Source: Pyxicephalus adspersus
Taxonomy: Eukaryota > Chordata > Amphibia > Anura > Pyxicephalidae
DNA length: 64,000 nt
Reading direction: 5' to 3'
Assembly: GCF_032062135.1 (NCBI RefSeq)
Contig: NC_092868.1
Coordinates: 45,635,603-45,699,602, forward strand
Within the stretch, counting starts at the first letter, position 1. Every line of letters begins with the position of its first letter. The position numbers were made by a program, and so were the translations under genes. Of this stretch, positions 53,896 through 64,000 are shown in pieces. The notes beneath the pieces were generated by a model. It saw only the letters and a program-made list of their open reading frames with translations. It searched no databases and was not told where the DNA came from.

Positions 53896-54810
53896 GTACA
53901 CCATTATGTTCCTCCATGACGTTGCCTTTTCCCCCATTCTCCTATCCATATGCAGAGCTGCACAGGGAGACATTGAATATTTACAACAGATACCTATTAC
54001 AGTGCTAAGAAGATGCATGATGATTGTAATGTACCAGCACGTCACAACCAAATCTGCTGGGCACTGAATCAGTAGTAGCACAGGTATAAACAACTTAATT
54101 GTTTAGCCATTTAAAAAATGCTGCTGCATTTAAAATCAGAAAATTAACTTTCAATGAAACATTTACTTCCTGCTCAGCTCTGTCCTGTACACAGACTTAT
54201 TACTCCCAGGTCCAAAGCTGATCCTCTTCCAGGCTGAATGATACCCGGCAATGCTCATCCCGTTAGATGTGATCTCAGGATGTCATGGGCCCACTCTTTG
54301 GAGGTATGTTATCATGCTAAATCTTGCTAACTGTTGCAGAAAAGCATTTGCATGGCATTACTAGATCCTATTCTGTGTAAGAGTAAGAAGTGCCAACAAT
54401 AGAAGAAAGGAAGGACCAGTCCTGTAACCTGCCAGATGACTGCTGGATTTACCTTATGTCTATTGTTGAATATATTGTGGTATTTAATTTAGTCCCTGTG
54501 TCTCAGTTTCTAAATCCCCTGATGAAGCCCCCTGTGAGCGAAACGCGTTGTGAAGGAAACCCAGTTTAATATCTTTGTTAAGCTTTAGTCTGGGACTTTC
54601 AACACTAGTAATAACCTCATTGATTTTGTTTTATAAATCACTAAGCAAGAATGTTATTTTTGCAAAGATTTTAATACATTATTGGAGGAAGAGCAAATAA
54701 GGGTTTAAAGCGAAGAGTAATGAGGTTGTTTTAGTGCAGATGTATAGAAAATGAGCATGCCGATAGGAGCCAAGAGTTGAGTGAGCAGACAGAAGAGTAA
54801 AAAGTTAAGT

Positions 54811-54865
54811 GGGGAGGCCTGGGTCGCGGGGAGGCCTGGGTCGCGGGGAGGCCTGGGTCGCGGGG
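54811..54865 (+). repeat. 17-bp GC-rich tandem repeat, three units
   Basis: Unit GGGGAGGCCTGGGTCGC repeated three times without change, followed by a partial GGGG. Confidence 0.95.
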
Positions 54866-55567
54866 CTATAGGGATGCTGGAATAGCAAGAATGAACACAA
54901 AGCTAAAAGAATTATGGGATCAGTGGAAGGGTTACAAAGCTATGGAGAGGTCTGGATCACAAAAAGGGAACACAGAAAATAAAGGTGCCCGAATTGGGCA
55001 AACTGGATGATACACTGGTAAGCGTCAAATACCACTAGGTCCACATATTACTATTGAGCCCTAAGAAAATGAGAGTTCTGTTTGACCTGAAAACACGTTG
55101 GCTGTATTAGTTGCTGTTGGACAGTTGTAGACTCATTCACAAGGAGGTTTGGAGCTCCTTTCCATATCTGTTGGTTGGATCACAAGACTGGATGAACAGA
55201 AAATAAAATATTTTAGCAGTGAAGATAGTTCATGTATTTCAGAAATGTATTTAGGGGTTTCCCTGGATTCCACCTTTAAGGGTCACCGGCCTTCACTAAG
55301 TTCTAGCACTTTAACATGGACAGAATTCTCTACCCCTTGTAAATAAAGACAGACCTGGTTAGTGCATGTTGTTGTATGTGAGGTGACTGCTAATTGAGAA
55401 CCTTGATGGTTAAACATTCTCAACTCACGCCTCCTTAATTGTCATCCACCTGATACCCATTTTTAGTGAACACAGTGTACTACATAAGATAAGATGTCAT
55501 CCAGTTCATCTTGGCTGGGAAACTTGGAATACCCTTGTGGATGAAAAATAAATCTAAACCCAAGAAA

Positions 55568-55640
55568 ACAAATGTAATATGTTGCAGTTTACCGGTCCAT
55601 AGAGGGTTGTAGCTGCATTAGTTTTGATGACACTGCAGAG
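55568..55640 (+). repeat. Dispersed repeat with GTGCAGCTTACC.GTCCATAG, copy 2
   Basis: AAATGTAATATGTTGCAG, TTTACCGGTCCATAGAGG, GCATTAGTTTTGATGACACTG. Same order of blocks as 49607-49690. Confidence 0.6.
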
Positions 55641-56418
55641 TACACAGAAACATACAAGCCTAATAAATTTCTTGCATGACGTTGCTATGTTTTCAATATA
55701 TTTCACACAAAAAAAATATGAAAAGTTTCATAGTCAAAAAGGATAAAAAATACCCCATTCATTTCTTCACATATGATTTCAGGTATATTATTGCAGAAAA
55801 TATATTTTTTAAAATGTTTTATATAATTTAGCAGCAATCCAGTCCCATAACCCCCAAGGTCTATGGATAACCCTTATGCCATGACTGCAAATGCTGAACT
55901 GGTCAAATGGCTAAGGTCATTTTCTTTCTTCCATGTGTAATAGAGGATTGTAAAATCTACAGCCAATTTTTGGCTACTGTATCTCATTGGGAAGTTTTTT
56001 TTCCTTTAATCCCTCTCCTGTAGACACAAGATACAAGAAGTGAAAGGATAGCTTCCCAATGTAAGGAGAGATACCTGTTAGCTAGCTCTCCTGTTCTTTC
56101 CTGTTCTAGTGGAAACTTTGATTTACCCTTTATACCCTATAATGGTGATCAGGATAATTGGAGACTGAATGATTCCCTCCAACAGAGTTAAAGACAGCAA
56201 TAAAAGTTGGATCATCATTGTAACCCCTTGCCACTCTGTCAAAAAACACAAAGATTTCCCCCTTGGAATAATTTAATATCCCAACCACCAATGATACGAA
56301 AGTAACAAGTCATATAGAGATGTATAGGAAGCTATTAAACATTAGCAATAATGGTACCGACACCATTTTTTGGCACATTATAAACATTTGTAGGAAGGGA
56401 TATCTGGAATATTTACAG

Positions 56419-56735
56419 CAGCTTTCCCCAACCTTCTTTTACCCCTAAAAAAATCCTTAAAATTAATTTCAGGTGTCAGTGCACCATTGCTATACTATCA
56501 ATAAGAAAAATGCCAATTCCATTATTTATTGGTAGGAAGAATCTCCCCCAAACAATAATGACACTATTACAGAAAGTAAAAAGGTCCTAGGCTTGATTCA
56601 ATTGGGTTTGCCAAGTGGTATTGGCACCAGAATTACACAAGCACATGGGAGGTCAATTAGCCACAGCCCAAGGAACCACTGGTAACTTCTAGGGAAACCC
56701 CCAAGTGATCCACTGAACCCTGCTTGTGAATGGCT
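56419..56735 (+). mobile_element. Distant hAT-like MITE
   Basis: CAGCTTTCCCCAACCTTC start, then AATTAATTTCAGGTGTCAG and ATTGGTAGGAAGAATC. The layout is like the 7532-7826 family but strongly diverged; the right boundary is uncertain. Confidence 0.45.
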
Positions 56736-58075
56736 GATCTATGATCTAACCCCAACCTCTAGGATTTAGGAAGGCTCTTCCAGCATTCACTTCCACCATA
56801 GCCAACACCGATCCATTGTGTACCTAAGCCATGTTTTTGCATTGCATTTGTCAGCATATTAGCTTGTGTAAATGAATTTCCCAACTGCAAAACAGATCAG
56901 AGTCACTCAAGCACACCAAAAATTGATTTCAGGCTATTTATATGGACTACACAAGAGAAAAACAGAATATGATTAAGTGGAAGTCTATTCCTTGTTTGCT
57001 TTGAGGATTAGCCGCATGCATGTCATCTCATTTGTAGTAAGTGATGTGCCAATTATTCCCGGGAATTCTCCGAACTAGAGTAGAAGGTTGTCATGGCGAT
57101 TCAGCCGACATGGTTCTGTAGCATGAAAGATTATCATTGTCATGCCGAGTAAAAGATTAATTTTCATTTTTCAAGTGCTATTGAGAATCGAAGAGGTGAA
57201 ACGCGGCGATTCTACTTCCATTTTTAACCCATCAAAGATTGGCTTTTACGCTCCTGGGAATATTTATACTCTCAATGCTAAGTTTTTAAGTGTATCCACT
57301 TATGCCAAGTTGCAAGTGCTCAGCGTCCCAGTGAAGCCATCGATTATTTTCCTCTACAAATCAATAAGTATAATCCAAAGTAAAAACAAAGCAATAAAGT
57401 CGAAAAATGTCCCATGACATCCAATATGGTGCCATCCATGGAAACCCAATCTCTAAATCCTGTGAGCTGTAATATAGGAACATCAAGTCTTTTTTTAAAA
57501 TAATACTTTGGGATCCAGAAAACAAGGTCCATGATCAAGCACCTTCTATTATAGGAGGCCAATGCCCTGTCCTTGTCTCCCAATTGTCCTCCTCCATTGT
57601 CATCCTGACAGATTGACTTCCAATAATGACTACAAAATGCTGTTTTCAACATATTACACGAACAGTTTATAATAAATACCAGTCATCTATGGTACACAAG
57701 GCTTTATGAAACTTATTATGAACCAGTTAAGGTTCACCAACCCTTCAATACGAAGCTTGCTCTATTATAAGGTTAGAACACATGGAAACGTTGGCTGCTT
57801 TGTTCTTTATGGTAAAAGATGTAAAAACTTTGTGGAAGAAAAACATAGACAATTATTGATTCTTAATTAAACAAAAAATACAATTACTTTTTAGGCTAGG
57901 TCCAGCCTTGTAGTTAAGAACCCAGTAAATACATGGAATGGTTTGACTTTCTAAAAAGCATAGACAACTCTCCTTAACCAATCTTGTGATTCAGGGGCTC
58001 CTGTTGGGCAACACAGCCAGGTACCAATCTTCAGTACAAAGAATTCAGTGATCCAAGGAGTTATTTTTGTTGTTT

Positions 58076-58887
58076 TATTGTGAAAGCTTCAAATCACATG
58101 GTCAATGCCAATGAATTGGGCCTTGAAGAGTAAAAAAAAGGCCATTCAGGCCTTGAGTTGTTCACATTGAACTTGTAAAGTGTTGTTTTGCCATTAAATT
58201 GGTGCAGTGTATCTGATTTTCCACATTGTACTGGATAAACGGCAACATCTATTGTGTCCTATCTAACACCCACCACTTGTGCCAAAGGATGAATCAGGGG
58301 CTCATCAACTTCAACTGTAGAAATGGCACAGGGTGGTCTAGATCAGTGGTCACCAAGGAAAAATTTTAGTGGTCCGTGGCTCTGGCCGGTGTGCCCCCGA
58401 GCGGGGTCAGGAGAAGGACCCCACTGGGAGGACGCATCGGCTACAACAGCGAACCATATCCCCCATATGAATAGCAGGCTCAGGGGCGGTGGGCAGGTTG
58501 TCTCTCTGGACGAAGGCTTAGAGAGTGGGTGGGTTATGGCATCATGACATCACTATGGGGTGACATCCAGCTCCCCTGCACATGTGCGGTCTGAAGCCAG
58601 TAAATGTATTTGTCCGTGGGTTCAAAAAAGGTTGATGACCACTGGTCAAGATCTCATGGCTTAATTGGCAATGATAGAAAAGCAGCACATTGATACGACA
58701 CAATAGATATTGGCGTTCATCTAGTACAGTGTAGAAAATCACATACACTGCACCATTTTAATGGGAAAACACCAATTCACAAAGTCAATGTGAACAATTC
58801 AAAGCCTCAAGGGCAATTTTCATCACTTTTCAAGGCCCCAATGTGTTGACTTTGACCAAGCGACTTGAAGCTTTCACAATAAAGCAA
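58076..58887. repeat. Foldback structure: about 190-bp inverted-repeat arms around a 430-bp loop
   Basis: Left arm 58076-58263 and right arm 58692-58887 are imperfect reverse complements. Shared blocks in matching order are TTTATTGTGAAAGCTTCAA, GGGCCTTGAA, TTGTTCACATTGA, TGGTGCAGTGTAT, GATTTTC.ACA.TGTACT and ATCTATTGTGTC. I estimate about 80 percent identity by eye. A hAT-like MITE occupies most of the loop. Confidence 0.85.
58344..58644. mobile_element. hAT-like MITE with CAGTGGTCA termini
   Basis: The left end CAGTGGTCACCAA and the reverse complement of the right end CAGTGGTCATCAACC match. The flanks GTCTAGAT and GTCAAGAT agree at 7 of 8 positions, consistent with an 8-bp hAT target duplication. 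301 bp, GC-rich interior, no transposase. Confidence 0.85.
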
Positions 58888-59700
58888 TGAAAAGAACTCA
58901 AGTAGAATACTGCACACATGCATCGAGGGAGAGTCTGGTTGGCTTCCGGTTCAGTCCTTCCCCGCTTCCAGTGTTACTGTACAAGGCATAACAAAAACCC
59001 CAATAAAAGACAAATTGGGGGTCTGTTTTGATGGTCTTTTGTTTTACCAGAAAGCTTTACGTTCCAGTACAAATTTATGGGACTATAAATCCCACAAGAA
59101 GCAGGTCAAGTGCAGGTTAACAAATTCTGAATTAGGTCACCAACACAAGCACATAGGCTGTCAAAACAGCCCCTTAGGTATACTACAATAGCTTTTCCTT
59201 TAAAAAGTTAATAGAAAACATTATGCTTTCAGTGTCAGGTAAATGCCAAGGGTGTCAAGATGGTTGGGAACCATCCTGGAACAACAGAGATATACAAAGC
59301 TGGTGGGTGCCCTAACCAAGGTTTTTTTATTTGAAAACGTTCCCTTTCATCCGGGGGAAAAAATCAAATTCCCTCTAACTCCATTCGTCACACCTAGTTA
59401 CAGAACTAAAGAGCACATTTATAACGCCCCTCGGCTAGCTTTACATTTAAATTGCAAACTCATTGACCATTCCATGAAGTGCGGTGTCACAGGCCAGCTG
59501 AAGAGGTTGAAGCGTCGTGCCTCCAGGCTGCATTAATACCCGACCAGAAACTAAATGAGAGTACTGGAAGGCTGCATTTCCTTTATTTGAGGTTAGATTA
59601 CTCTGAACACACAATAAATGCAGAGCAGAATTCCAGGCAGAAATGTGGACAGAAAGTTAACCAGGCGTCCCAGAGATATGAAACATATCTAAACCTAGAA

Positions 59701-59790
59701 ACTAAAATATAATGTTGCAGCTTTCCGGTACCAAGGTGTAGTGGTTGTGTTTGTTTTCTTTCATCAGACTTTATTTTTACCAGTTGATCC
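59701..59790 (+). repeat. Dispersed repeat with GTGCAGCTTACC.GTCCATAG, copy 3
   Basis: AAAATATAATGTTGCAGC, TTTCCGGTACCAAGGTG, GTGTTTGTTTTCTTTCATCAG; most diverged of the three copies. Confidence 0.5.
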
Positions 59791-60240
59791 CATATGCAAT
59801 ATGTAGAAGCTGCTTGTGATGCTCAAAAGAATAAGAACACTAATAACCTTAATAAGCCAAAAATGTCCATATATCCAACTATTTTTATTTTGTGGGGAGA
59901 AACAAAACACTGCCCCACTTCTGTAATGAGCAGCAAATATCTAGATATTCCGTATGCATTTCCATTGTTTTTAATCTGCCAAACACAAGTTATTCAACAC
60001 ATAGGTAATCTAAGATTATTCCATCTTTTTGGATCATGGTGAGTAATAAAACCATGATGCGGTAGTATAATATTCCTACCGCAAATAAAACAGACAGACG
60101 GGTGCCAAAAATGTGGATCTAAGGTTAAATTTCATGTCTACATTGTGGATGTGTAAGATTCAGTAGTAGTTTAATGTGACAATTGCTATAAAAATGAAGA
60201 ATTCCCAATTAGATGGACAAAAGGCCAGAAGAATGTCTAT

Positions 60241-60470
60241 TTAGGGCTATGTACACACGTCAGATGACCTTAGCGAGAAATGGACATGCGTACCGTGGTC
60301 ATCCGACGTTGTTCATGGGTCTATCCTGATGGATCCATGAGAAACCAGTGGGAAACAACCATTACACATGTCAATGGAGAAGAGCACAGTTCGTGACCGC
60401 TACTCATTCGTTTCCCCTTCCCTATAGAACAGAACGGCGCATTGTGTAAAGTGCTCATTCACTCATCTGT
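60241..60470. mobile_element. Fragment of the GTACACAC-terminus element family
   Basis: Begins TTAGGGCTATGTACACACG; the interior contains ATAGAACAGAACGGCGC, the reverse complement of the CCGTTCTGTTCCATAG motif of other copies. No right terminus found. Confidence 0.5.
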
Positions 60471-60607
60471 CACTTTTTGTGAAAAGCTTTAGTTCTATGT
60501 CTTTTATTTGGCACTTTTAAAAAGGCAAAGTATCCTAGATCCCCTATAAAGAAGACCTTTGGTGCACAAATATTGCTGCTGAAAGGAGAGCACCATTATG
60601 ATTTCAG

Positions 60608-61262
60608 ATTATTATTAAACAGGATTTATATAGCTCCAACATATTACGCAGCGCTGTACATTAAATAGGGGCTGCAAATGACAGACCGATACAGACAGTG
60701 ACACAGGAGGAGAGGACCCTGGCCAGGAGAGCTTACAATCTAGGAGGTGGGGGAAGTATCACACAAAAGGAGGGGAGATATGTAGTGGTGGAAAGTAGTG
60801 ACAGTTTAGGAGACAGAAGAAGATGGGTACACAAGTTTGAAAAGATGGGTTTTGAGTGCTCTTTTAAATGAGCAGAAGGAGCAAGTAGTAGTAAGCCGAA
60901 TAGGAAGACCATTCCAGAGAGTCGGGGCAGCTCTAAAAGTCTTGGAGCCGTGTGTGTGATGAGGTTATAAGTGAGGAAGTCATTAGTAGGTCATTGGAGG
61001 AGCGGAGAGAGCGGCTGGTGAAGTATTTGTTTACCAGGTCAAAAAGGTAAAAGTAGGACAATAACTGTGGAAGGATTTGAAGGCAAAGCACAGGAGCTTC
61101 AATTTGATTCTAAGGTGAAATGGAAGCCGATGAAGAGAACTGCAAAGAGATGCAGCGGAAGAGGAGCGGAGGGAAGGATGGATGAGTCTGGCTGCAGCAT
61201 TCATGATAGATACACAATGATTACTCAGCTCATTGATACAGAGAGCCTCCAAAAGACCTAAA
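60608..61262 (-). mobile_element. L2-like LINE 3' end, longest copy (ORF2 C-terminus plus UTR)
   Basis: The minus strand at 61252-61031 encodes ISTMNAAARL-like sequence (VSIMNAAARLIHPS, LHRLPFHLRIKLKLLCFAFK). This is the segment after the reverse transcriptase domain in L2-type elements. Further on, with frame breaks, it ends LLLCDTSPTS-stop, then the shared UTR and an (ATT)n tail. It is the reference copy for the nine shorter fragments in this window. Confidence 0.88.
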
Positions 61263-64000
61263 AATTCTGAAGCATGGAAACCATACCGCCCTTCCGAATC
61301 TCAGCGAGTGTTTATATCAAGGCCCCAAAATATTTGTCTGTAGGCATTGGCTTGTTGGGGAAACTGGGAAAGACTGAAAAAAATAGATTTTACACTTTTT
61401 TTGATACCATATATACCAATCCTACATGGCCGCTCTCAGGCTGGATACTTCTCCAGATCCGGAAGGTGAGAGGTAGAGGAGCAATGGGATGAATAATTCA
61501 TAGTTGGGGCGAATGGCATCATTGAGTAAAGCATAGCTTCAATTGTAAATTCAGCAGACCTAGAAAAGTTTAAGAATTCCAGTTTTTTATTATTTGAGGA
61601 TCATAGCTATAGGAAAATAAAAAAATAGCAAGATGTGACTTCACTAAAAATAAAGACCACATTGCTAAAAAGGGGCCGTTAACCCCTCAATTCCAGCCAA
61701 TGTCCGAGTCAGCCTTGATTTGCCAGAGCTCTTGTTCAGCTTCTCATTTCTTTTCTAATTGCATTGACCGGTGAGTTTTTGCTTCGCTGGCCCTATCTCA
61801 CAGTAATGGCGTGGAATGTAAACCCTCTCATGTTCACCAGTTGGAACTCAGTAATCCGTGATAACAGAACCAATGGAGCGCAAAGTGCCTGGACTCCGCT
61901 GGTAACATGTGAGAGTTGGAGGATGGGGTTCACCATGATGGGATTAATTTAACTTAATGGAAAGCAAAATGACAACTATTAAATTAGGTATAATGTACCT
62001 AAAGCAGAAGTCCATGATTTGTTTTCTCCTCCCCATTGGCCCTTAACATTCCACCCGATTGCTCTGCTGGCAATAGAAGACTTTTTTTTTTTTTTTATAA
62101 CTTACCGTACCTGTTCCAAATGGCTTAGGTCATTTTCCTTCTCAAACTCCTTCTGGTGGTGAGCCATCTTGTATTTGGATTGCCATACATTCTAACTGGG
62201 AAAAGATGTGCTATGATACCCTGTAATCACGGGCGTAGCCTATTTAATTTGGAAGACTGAGGACATCTTGTGGAGAAGAGGAGGAACTGCGGTGGACAGC
62301 TCCAAATTGAAGGTGAACATTACATTATTATTTTAACCACTATCTAGGGGGCATTTTAGCCTAGTGTTGGACTTCAAAATACCTAAAGCCAAAGCTTTTT
62401 TTAGCATTGAACGGAGGGCGAAGAGGTGCGTAAAATTTAGACACGCCGCTCCTGCTGAGAGATGCACTCTGTGTGCCCTGCTCACCATTCTTGCCAAGTT
62501 CTGGCACTGTCCCACTATCTCATATGTTACAAAAGTAACATTTTTATTATATAGAGCTATATATAGCAAAACTAGTTTATGTATTTAATGTATTATTCAT
62601 ACAGTTGTAATTAGACAGGGAGCAGCAATCATAAGACAACCTTAGCATTCCTCTGCTCTAAACCTTGCACTGTCCAAATAACATATTAAAAGCTTATTCT
62701 TGACCAAGTTGTGTTGTGGATGCAGTGGAGGTCTAAGATCTGTCTGCAATGTGTGGCAATGGTGTTTGGACCCCAAGAATAGCTCAAATGAGTATCAACC
62801 CCTATAATAGATACATCTATGTATTTCTGTGACCTCCAACACTCTTTCTAACATATCAAACACGGAGAAAGCTGTAGACGTACTTTTAAAGCATTGGATA
62901 GAACTGAAGAGATGGCAGTTGCTCCTCTCTCCGTGGCACAATGGTACACACATTACATCTCCTGTTTGGTCACACTTTGTTTCTCCTAAGCACAAGCATG
63001 CAATTCTTTTGTTGTGATTTCATTTTGCAAATGCATACACTGTATAATAAATCAATAATAAATCATTCACAATGGGGACATTGTTGCCCGGCCCTGACGT
63101 GATTGAGTTCAGACCCACACACACACTGTCATGAACCCACTGAGCTGAAGAAAACAAAGGCTGTCTCTACGCTACAAAACCAAGGGTCACGCTGGTGGTA
63201 TAGCAATTACCGCACCCACTAAACGAGCCATCCAGACTTATTTATAAGCCTTCTGATTATTCTTAGGCTGTAGAGGAATTAGAGAATTCTTTTAATATAC
63301 CTGGGCTTCCCAAGGGCTCATATAGACAATTGCTGGATGCTGAGAATTCCGTGCCTTGTTGGTGAATAGTTCACCTGTCCTACAAACACCTGCCCACCTT
63401 GAAGGCCCAGGGCATGCAGTACATGATGGTGCAGAGCAGATGGTAACTCAAACTGATATATTGGCACCCAAATCACCAACAGATATACAAAGGTAGTCAG
63501 TGCTCTGATGGTCCAGTTGAGGTGCATTCCTGTAAAGCATTGCTGCATGCATTTCTCTGCACTGATCCATTCAATGAAACGGTTTTGTCTAGTGCATGTT
63601 TTTTAGAATTTAGAATATTCATTGTGGTGCACCGATTGGTCAAGTAACTTTAACACATTAAATATTTGGCAATTCTGGTTGGTATAGAGACCCGATCTCT
63701 CTACGCCGTATGTTTCCCCTGGTGCCCAGTACTTGCTGGTGGTGTGATGGGACTGAAGGTACTTACCTGCAAATTTGGTGAGCCTTCCTAGTTCTGCAGC
63801 CATATAGGCATATTACTTTGACTCCTACTCCGGAAATAGGCCTACTCTCTATATTTCCAGATCTTTTGCCCCCTAAAAAAAAGGTCCTACATGGTCACTT
63901 AATGGCAGCAGCCCACCAGCTTATTCCATTATTTTGGAAGCAAACAGCTCGACCCTCATTAGCTTTATGGGTTTCCAAGATCAACAAAATTATGAGAATG
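61263..64000. other. Right end of window, no gene supported
   Basis: AT-rich DNA with only short open frames lacking recognisable similarity. A 15-base T run lies near 62082-62097. No splice-consistent chain of exons was found on either strand. Confidence 0.4.

Noticed and set aside
45082..64000. CLDN19, the other human neighbour of P3H1
   Set aside because: Looked for the claudin signature (W...GLW..C...C) on both strands of the downstream region and did not find it. The gene may lie beyond the window or have moved.

Overview
This is a vertebrate nuclear genomic window, most likely from a frog. It holds three protein-coding loci, two with interrupted, GT-AG-spliced exons, plus one tRNA gene. 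Most of the rest is transposon-derived DNA: fragments of an L2-like LINE, a CR1-like LINE, several families of short inverted-repeat elements (MITEs), microsatellites and a large minisatellite. The anuran assignment is an inference from the repeat families and from the divergence of the proteins from their human counterparts. A run of 282 N at 23855-24136 marks an assembly gap.

Layout. (1) 23-2656 (+) is the large exon of AP5B1, the beta subunit of the AP-5 adaptor complex; its N-terminal exon(s) lie before the window. (2) 2657-8977 is repeat-rich and has no gene I can support. (3) 8978-14676 (-) is a complete five-exon homologue of human C1orf50, tail-to-tail with AP5B1. (4) 14677-24784 separates the two divergent gene starts. 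It carries an intact tRNA-Pro(AGG) gene at 18539-18610 (-), a degenerate A-rich tandem repeat near 19.3-19.8 kb and a 48-49 bp minisatellite at 21.66-24.32 kb. (5) 24785-45081 (+) is a complete 15-exon prolyl 3-hydroxylase 1 gene (P3H1, leprecan), reconstructed here as 755 codons with consistent splice phases throughout. (6) 45082-64000 holds the P3H1 3' UTR and then about 17 kb with no recognisable gene but many repeats. These include a foldback structure of about 0.8 kb with a hAT-like MITE in its loop.

How the genes relate. C1orf50 and P3H1 are also divergent neighbours in human (1p34.2), so this is conserved synteny with a much expanded spacer. AP5B1 is on another human chromosome (11q13), so the left end of the window crosses a rearrangement relative to human. 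The proteins are not functionally linked: AP5B1 acts in late endosome/lysosome trafficking, P3H1 modifies collagen in the ER, and the function of C1orf50 is unknown.

I found no convincing new multi-gene system. The observations most worth a second look are structural: the foldback at 58.1-58.9 kb, two strong intronic hairpins in P3H1, two hammerhead-like motifs in dispersed repeats, and the minisatellite between the divergent genes.
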